9,606 nt of DNA from Candidatus Omnitrophota bacterium (GTDB lineage: Bacteria; Omnitrophota; Gorgyraeia; Aquiviventales; Aquiviventaceae): the NCBI GenBank assembly GCA_016193195.1, contig JACPSQ010000005.1, positions 1-9,606 of the forward strand, given 5' to 3'. A program made the translations under genes and the position numbers. Below, piece after piece: positions 5,568 to 9,606 of the stretch. The notes under the pieces are model-generated. The model was not told the DNA's origin and made no database searches. It was given only the letters and a program-made list of their open reading frames with translations. How positions within the stretch are numbered: the first letter of the stretch is position 1; each line of letters starts with the position of its first letter.

Positions 5568-6965
5568 ATGAGGCCCTGGTCTTCTCGCAGTCCATTCCAC
5601 CCTGCGGTTCTCACCCACTGCGTTGCAGTCACGCTTGTCCTGTGGGTGTGGGGCTCGCCGTCTCTTGTGGCAGCGGAACGCCCCGCTCCTGACCTCGGCG
5701 CGGGCAAGGACGCGTATCGGCAGCACTGCGCGCGCTGCCACGGTGCCACTGGACGGGGGGACGGGGTCGACGCCAAACGGTTCTACCCGCGACCGAGGGA
5801 TCTCGCGTTAGGGGTGTACAAGTTTCGGAGCACTGCGAGCGGCACCCCGCCGACGGATGAGAATCTCTTCCAGACGATCTCCCAGGGCCTGCCCGGCAGC
5901 AACATGCCGGACTGGCAGCATCTCGATGAGGGGGTCCGCTGGCAGATCGTCGCCTACCTGAGAAGTCTCTCCCCCGTCTTTGAAAAGGTCCAGCCCGCTC
6001 CGGTCCAGCTGGCGGACGATCCCGGACCGGCGCGCGCCGACCACGCGAAGGGGAAGGCGCTCTACGAGACATTGGGGTGCGCGGCATGCCACGGGAGCGC
6101 GGGGCGCGCCAACGGCCCGTCGGCGGGCGGCCTCGTCGATGACTGGGGCATGCCGATTCGGCCGGCAAATCTCACCCAAGGATGGAGCTATCGCGGGGGA
6201 CATGATCCGCGCTCGGTGATGCTGCGGGTCCTGACCGGCATCGATGGGGCCGGCATGCCCTCGTACGCCGAGGCGCTCTCCCCCGAGGAGGCATGGCACC
6301 TCGCCTACTACGTGACGTCGCTGCAGGAGCCGGTCCACTGGAATTTGGTCGCGCGCGCGGTGCGGGTGGACGATTCGCTTCCGAGCGCCGTGGATGATCC
6401 CAGATGGGCTGAGGCGGATCGGACCGATCTGCAATTGGACAACGTCGTCAACGCCACCGGCGAGTGGGCGTCTCCTCCGACGGTGAACGCCGCGTCGCTT
6501 GAGGCCGTCTACAACGACGAGGCGATCGCCTTCCGATTCACATGGGATGACCCGACCCAGGATCTCCACGCACCGCATGACGGCTTCGCGCTCCTCCTCA
6601 AACCCGTCGGCAGCGAAGGTGACGTCGTCACCTTGCAGGCGTGGCCGTCCGCCGGAGCCCCGCCGCTCGATGTGTGCTACTGGTCGGCTGAACGCGGAAC
6701 GGCCTGGGAGGCGGTGGCGACGGATTTTGACAGCGTGACCACCCCGTCTGTCTCGACACCGCCGTTCCTCCAGAGCGCCTCAGGATATCAGGACGGCCGG
6801 TGGCGCATGGTGGTGCAGCGCGCGCTTCATCCTAACCATCCGCGGGGGGCTGCCGTGGTGACGACGGAGGCGTTCACCTCAATCGCCGTGGCGGTCTGGG
6901 ACGGGGGCAATCCAGGCTCGCGCGCTGTCTCTTCGTGGATCGACATCGCACTTCGTGAACCGTGA
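5568..6965 (+). CDS. Diheme cytochrome c fused to ethylbenzene-dehydrogenase-gamma-like (EB_dh) domain
   Basis: This 465-residue periplasmic protein has a signal peptide (hydrophobic at about 13-35, cleavage near LVAA-ERP) and two class-I cytochrome c domains. Haem 1 binds at CARCH (C54, C57, H58) with Met113 as probable sixth ligand. Haem 2 binds at CAACH (C171, C174, H175) with Met230. Residues from about 260 to 465 resemble EB_dh, the haem-b gamma subunit of type II DMSO-reductase-family enzymes: YNDEAIAFRFTWDDPTQD, LDVCYWSAERG, SGYQDGRWRMVVQRAL and AVAVWDGGNPGSRAVSSW. The methionine and lysine that ligate haem b in characterised members are not obvious at the expected places, so haem-b binding is doubtful. 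No molybdoenzyme gene is in the window. The genes that follow encode a copper protein and a CuA oxidase, so electron delivery to the oxidase is the likely role. Confidence 0.86.
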   Translation: MRPWSSRSPFHPAVLTHCVAVTLVLWVWGSPSLVAAERPAPDLGAGKDAYRQHCARCHGATGRGDGVDAKRFYPRPRDLALGVYKFRSTASGTPPTDENLFQTISQGLPGSNMPDWQHLDEGVRWQIVAYLRSLSPVFEKVQPAPVQLADDPGPARADHAKGKALYETLGCAACHGSAGRANGPSAGGLVDDWGMPIRPANLTQGWSYRGGHDPRSVMLRVLTGIDGAGMPSYAEALSPEEAWHLAYYVTSLQEPVHWNLVARAVRVDDSLPSAVDDPRWAEADRTDLQLDNVVNATGEWASPPTVNAASLEAVYNDEAIAFRFTWDDPTQDLHAPHDGFALLLKPVGSEGDVVTLQAWPSAGAPPLDVCYWSAERGTAWEAVATDFDSVTTPSVSTPPFLQSASGYQDGRWRMVVQRALHPNHPRGAAVVTTEAFTSIAVAVWDGGNPGSRAVSSWIDIALREP

Positions 6966-6970
6966 TCCGT

Positions 6971-7016
6971 GAGCTACGAGCTACGAGCTACGAACTACGA
7001 ACTATGAACTATGAAC
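6971..7016 (+). repeat. Heptanucleotide tandem repeat (GAGCTAC/GAACTAT), about 6.5 copies
   Basis: Consecutive 7-bp units read GAGCTAC three times (6971-6991), GAACTAC once (6992-6998), GAACTAT twice (6999-7012) and a partial GAAC. The units drift by single substitutions from 5' to 3', as in an array growing by slippage. It fills most of the gap between the cytochrome stop and the cupredoxin SD site, where copy-number change would alter spacing without damaging a protein. Confidence 0.95.
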
Positions 7017-7019
7017 AAC

Positions 7020-7027
7020 AAGGAGGT
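7020..7027 (+). promoter_or_regulatory. Strong Shine-Dalgarno site fixing the cupredoxin start
   Basis: AAGGAGGT lies six bases before ATG 7034 and is almost fully complementary to the 16S rRNA 3' end. It decides the start of the cupredoxin gene against the in-frame GTG at 6962, whose extra residues would be encoded by the tandem repeat. Confidence 0.9.
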
Positions 7028-7033
7028 TCAGCC

Positions 7034-7846
7034 ATGACCCGTTCTCGGTTGCTCTCAACGGTTGGCGTGATCGTGGTCGCCATTGGGTGCGGCAGCGGGA
7101 AGCCGCAGAGCGCCTCGGCACAGGCGAGAAGCCCTGAGCACGCTGAGGTCGGCGCACCGACGCAACTCGCGCTGCTCTCGGAGAGTCCCCAGCCGGCTTC
7201 AGGTCACAGTGCTGCGACGATTCAAGGGGTCGTACGGTTGTCAGGCACGGCCCCGCAGCGAGCGCTGGTGAAAATGAGCGCCGACCCTGTCTGCCAGCAG
7301 CAGCACGCGGAGCCGTTCTATTCAGAAGAGACGGTCGTCGATGAGCAGGGAGGGCTGAAGAACGTCTTCGTCTACGTCAAGCAGGGGCTTACGGGGGCCT
7401 TCCCGGCGCCGGCGGAGCCCGTCGCGCTGGATCAGAGCGGTTGCTGGTACCGCCCCCACGTCTTCGGCGTCCAGGCCGATCAGCCGCTTGGGATCATCAA
7501 CAGCGACGCCACGCTGCACAACGTCAACGCCAAACCCACCCTCAATCAGCCCTTCAACATCGCCCAGCCGGTGAAAGGGATGAAGACGACGAAGAAGTTC
7601 GCCAAGCCTGAGGTCATGGTGAAGTTCAAGTGCAACGTCCACCCCTGGATGAGCGCCTACGCCGGGGTCGTCGACCACCCGTTCTTTGGCGTGACCGATG
7701 AGCACGGGGCGGTGACCATCTCCGGGTTGCCGGCAGGGACGTACGTCCTGGAGGCGTGGCACGAGAAGTACGGCACGCAGACCCAGACCGTCACCGTCGC
7801 TGATGGAGAAACCAAACCCATCGAGTGGACGTTCAGCACCCAGTAG
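7034..7846 (+). CDS. Cupredoxin-like copper protein with C-terminal carboxypeptidase-regulatory-like domain
   Basis: This 270-residue exported protein starts with MTRSRLLSTVGVIVVAIGC, a signal peptide that could be lipid-modified at Cys19 (AIGC, a non-ideal lipobox). After a low-complexity linker to about residue 60, a beta-rich part carries a cupredoxin pattern. His162 lies in NSDATLHNV, and Cys200, His203 and Met206 lie in KCNVHPWM. That His plus Cys-x2-His-x2-Met set is the type-1 (blue) copper ligand arrangement of plastocyanin-like proteins. C87 and C137 could form a disulphide. The tail (TDEHGAVTISGLPAGTYVLE, then AWHEKYGTQ) resembles the carboxypeptidase-regulatory/transthyretin-like fold. 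Placed between a cytochrome c and CoxB, it could shuttle electrons to or deliver copper for CuA. Both roles are inferred. It is flanked on both sides by 7-bp repeat arrays. Confidence 0.83.
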   Translation: MTRSRLLSTVGVIVVAIGCGSGKPQSASAQARSPEHAEVGAPTQLALLSESPQPASGHSAATIQGVVRLSGTAPQRALVKMSADPVCQQQHAEPFYSEETVVDEQGGLKNVFVYVKQGLTGAFPAPAEPVALDQSGCWYRPHVFGVQADQPLGIINSDATLHNVNAKPTLNQPFNIAQPVKGMKTTKKFAKPEVMVKFKCNVHPWMSAYAGVVDHPFFGVTDEHGAVTISGLPAGTYVLEAWHEKYGTQTQTVTVADGETKPIEWTFSTQ

Positions 7847-7853
7847 CGAGGGC

Positions 7854-8675
7854 ATGAGGTTGAGGCACGCTCAAGGCTCAAGGCTCAAGGCTCAAGGCAA
7901 GGGTCGTTCCCTTCAGCCTTCAGCCTTCAGCCTTGAACGATCGGCGCGATGGCTTGTGGGTTGTGTGGTGAATCTCATCGCGCCGATGAGCGCGTGGGCC
8001 GGCGGCGGGTCCGCTGGCGTTCGCGTATGGCTTCCCGAGGCCATCACGACCACCGCGCCCGCCATCGATCGGCTCTTCTACACCATCCTCGGCATCACGG
8101 GGATCGTCTTCGTCGCCGTTGAGGCGACGCTCCTCTATTTCCTCGTGCGCTACCGTGAGCGCCCGGGGCGGGGCGCCTACTACTTCCACGGGAACAACCT
8201 CGTTGAAGTCATCTGGACCGTCATTCCGGCGATCATCCTCATCTTCTTGACGTTCCACAGCCAGCAGGTGTGGTCGCAGGTGCGCGGCAGCCCGCCGCCA
8301 GCCGGCCTGCAGGTGGAGATCACCGCAGAGCAGTTCGCCTGGAACATCCGCTACCCCGGCACGGACGGCGTACTCAACACCGCCGACGACCTCACGACCA
8401 TCAACCAACTCCACCTCCCGGTCCATCAGACGGTCCTCATCCATCTCAAGTCCAAGGACGTGATTCACAGCTTTTTCGTGCCGCAGTTCCGGATGAAGCT
8501 GGACGCGGTGCCGGGGATCACGGGCCGCTTGTGGCTGTCGGCGACGAAGACCGGGGACTTTGAGATCGTCTGCGCGGAGCTCTGCGGCCTGGGGCACTAC
8601 CGCATGCGCGGGTTCCTGACCATTGAGTCGCCGGAAGCGTTCCGCGATTGGCTCGCACAGGCGCTCAAGGAGTGA
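7854..8675 (+). CDS. coxB: Cytochrome c oxidase subunit II (CuA)
   Basis: This is subunit II of an aa3/caa3-type haem-copper oxidase, which takes electrons from a soluble donor through a binuclear copper site. Numbered from ATG 7854 (273 residues), two membrane helices lie at about 76-98 and 117-136. The periplasmic cupredoxin domain follows, with the complete CuA ligand set: His205 (VIHSFFVPQF) and Cys240, Glu242, Cys244, His248, Met251 in CAELCGLGHYRM. FAWNIRYPGTDG precedes the copper domain as usual. The protein ends soon after the CuA domain (AQALKE), so there is no fused haem-c domain. The start is uncertain. ATG 7854 gives a 30-residue leader encoded by heptamer repeats before the signal-like WLVGCVVNLIAPMSAWA. 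ATG 7803 lies inside the previous gene, and GTG codons at 7956, 7965 and 7968 give very short leaders. Confidence 0.95.
   Translation: MRLRHAQGSRLKAQGKGRSLQPSAFSLERSARWLVGCVVNLIAPMSAWAGGGSAGVRVWLPEAITTTAPAIDRLFYTILGITGIVFVAVEATLLYFLVRYRERPGRGAYYFHGNNLVEVIWTVIPAIILIFLTFHSQQVWSQVRGSPPPAGLQVEITAEQFAWNIRYPGTDGVLNTADDLTTINQLHLPVHQTVLIHLKSKDVIHSFFVPQFRMKLDAVPGITGRLWLSATKTGDFEIVCAELCGLGHYRMRGFLTIESPEAFRDWLAQALKE
7871..7936 (+). repeat. Paired heptamer arrays forming a long imperfect hairpin at the coxB 5' end
   Basis: Four TCAAGGC units (7871-7898) are followed after a short gap by CCTTCAG units (7910-7930) and a terminal CCTTGA (7931-7936). The arms 7871-7897 and 7910-7936 are inverted repeats: 24 of 27 positions pair, and the three mismatches are C-C and recur every 7 bp. 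The loop is 7898-7909. The array sits between the cupredoxin stop and the signal-like part of CoxB. It could form an mRNA stem-loop that affects processing, stability or translation of coxB. Confidence 0.9.
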
Positions 8676-8680
8676 TCATC

Positions 8681-9606
8681 ATGAGGACGCCCCATCCATC
8701 TCATCCCAAGGGTTTCATTCGGCAATACATCTTTTCGACCGACCATAAGACCATCGGGATTCAGTTCCTCTTCACGAGCCTCGTCATGCTCCTCTTCGGC
8801 GGGCTCCTCGCGATGCTCATCCGCTGGCAGCTCGGATGGCCGGGCCATCCGCTTGCCTTCATGGAGAAGATCGCGCCGAACGGCTTTCCGGGCGGCGTGA
8901 TGGTGCCGGAGTACTACAACATGCTCTTTACGATGCACGGCTCCATCATGATCTTCTTCGCGATCATTCCGCTCCTCGTCGGGGTCTTCGGCAACTACCT
9001 CATCCCGCTCAAGATCGGCGCCCCGGACATGGCCTTCCCGCGCCTAAACATGATCTCCTACTGGCTGCTGCCCCACGCCATCCTCATCGTCTGTGCCGGC
9101 TTTTTCGTTCAGGGCGGCGCTGCGGCGGCCGGCTGGACGTCCTACGCGCCGCTTTCCACGACGCTGGGGCCGGGGCAGGTGTGTTGGATCGTCGGGGTCC
9201 TCGTCCTGGGAACCTCCTCCATCATGGGCGCGATCAACTACGTGACGACGGTGATCAACTGCCGGGCCCCCGGCATGCGCTTTTTCCGGTTGCCGCTCTC
9301 CATCTGGGCGCTCTTCATCACGGCCATCATCATCCTGATGGCGACCCCGGTGCTCGCCGCAGCGCTCATCCTCCTCCTGCTCGATTGCACCGCGCACACG
9401 AGCTTCTTCCTGCCGGCCGGGCTCATCATCGACGGGGTCCTCCAGCCCGCGAGCGGCGGCCAGGCGCTCCTCTGGCAGCACCTCTTCTGGTTCTACTCGC
9501 ACCCGGCGGTCTATATCATGATCCTGCCGGCGATGGGGATCGCCTCGGAGATTCTGCCCGTCTTCTCCCGGAAGCCGCTCTTTGGCTACCACTCGATGGT
9601 CTACGC
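8681..9606 (+). CDS. coxA: Cytochrome c oxidase subunit I, A2-type (3' end outside window)
   Basis: This open frame runs from ATG 8681 to the window end without a stop (308 codons seen). SD AAGGAG at 8668-8673 lies seven bases upstream and overlaps the end of coxB. It encodes the catalytic subunit that reduces oxygen and pumps protons. Visible marks are STDHKTIGIQFLF, His86 in FTMHGSIMIFF (a low-spin haem ligand), NYLIPLKIGAPDMAFPRLN with the D-channel entry Asp116, GWTSYAPLS, and WQHLFWFYSHPAVYIMILPA. In the last block His274 is a CuB ligand and Tyr278 the tyrosine expected to be cross-linked to it. YSHPAVY lacks the glutamate of mammalian-type GHPEVY and has the Tyr-Ser pair of A2-type oxidases such as those of Thermus and Rhodothermus. 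The remaining CuB and haem ligands lie downstream. Confidence 0.97.
   Translation, partial: MRTPHPSHPKGFIRQYIFSTDHKTIGIQFLFTSLVMLLFGGLLAMLIRWQLGWPGHPLAFMEKIAPNGFPGGVMVPEYYNMLFTMHGSIMIFFAIIPLLVGVFGNYLIPLKIGAPDMAFPRLNMISYWLLPHAILIVCAGFFVQGGAAAAGWTSYAPLSTTLGPGQVCWIVGVLVLGTSSIMGAINYVTTVINCRAPGMRFFRLPLSIWALFITAIIILMATPVLAAALILLLLDCTAHTSFFLPAGLIIDGVLQPASGGQALLWQHLFWFYSHPAVYIMILPAMGIASEILPVFSRKPLFGYHSMVY

Noticed and set aside
4673..5776. 367-codon minus-strand frame opposite the two hydrolases
   Set aside because: It is rich in Arg, Ala and His as expected from antisense of GC-rich genes, and it spans two real genes and an intergenic promoter.
5808..6578. 256-codon minus-strand frame opposite the cytochrome gene
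   Set aside because: This is a shadow frame; the + strand has both CxxCH motifs and a signal peptide.
6971..7016. CRISPR-like array
   Set aside because: The units are 7 bp and contiguous, with no spacers and no cas genes. It is a simple tandem repeat.
6962..7033. Upstream GTG start for the cupredoxin gene
   Set aside because: The added residues are translated tandem repeat, and a near-perfect Shine-Dalgarno site sits just before ATG 7034.
9044..9592. 182-codon minus-strand frame at the window end
   Set aside because: It is antisense of coxA and shows only charged low-complexity sequence. The + strand frame has oxidase motifs and stays open to the edge.

Overview
The window reads as part of a high-GC genome from a Gram-negative, aerobically respiring bacterium. 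Three things suggest this: a lipoprotein signal peptide, a probable outer-membrane barrel gene, and a haem-copper oxidase operon with a periplasmic cytochrome c. Heptanucleotide tandem repeats between genes and the gene content would fit Nitrospirota or a related phylum such as NC10/Methylomirabilota. That placement is a low-confidence guess, because no marker gene here allows proper placement. All real genes are on the + strand.

Layout. (1) Positions 1-454: the end of enolase overlaps a FtsB/DivIC-type division gene. (2) 451-612: a near-consensus sigma-70 promoter, whose -35 box overlaps the ftsB stop codon, drives an initiator tRNA-fMet gene with encoded CCA, followed by a perfect 14-bp hairpin. 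(3) 613-827: no gene; it holds a GTGCTAAC direct repeat and a small palindrome. (4) 828-3843: four genes joined by overlapping stops and starts. They encode a stand-alone ChrB C-terminal (chromate-resistance) domain, an exported jelly-roll (DUF1080/LamG-like) protein, an MFS transporter started from TTG, and a DUF2490-like probable outer-membrane protein broken by a frameshift. This looks like one envelope or metal-stress operon placed just behind a tRNA gene. (5) 3844-3971: gene-free, with two inverted repeats. (6) 3972-5500: two alpha/beta hydrolases overlapping by one base, the first a predicted lipoprotein and the second cytoplasmic. (7) 5525 to the window end: a good sigma-70 promoter (TTGACG-N17-TAGAAT) starts a respiratory operon. 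It encodes a diheme cytochrome c fused to an ethylbenzene-dehydrogenase-gamma-like domain, a cupredoxin-like copper protein, and cytochrome c oxidase subunit II (CuA) and subunit I. Subunit I has the YSHPxVY signature of A2-type oxidases and runs off the end.

How it may work together. The cytochrome c and the cupredoxin are the natural candidates for passing electrons to the CuA site of the oxidase, whose subunit II lacks the fused haem-c domain found in caa3 enzymes. Two different arrays of 7-bp repeats flank the cupredoxin gene, and one of them may be translated as part of the CoxB leader. The most unusual points are the cytochrome c-EB_dh fusion in an oxidase operon, the repeat-bearing coxB start, the ChrB/MFS/jelly-roll/DUF2490 operon next to tRNA-fMet, and the broken DUF2490 gene.
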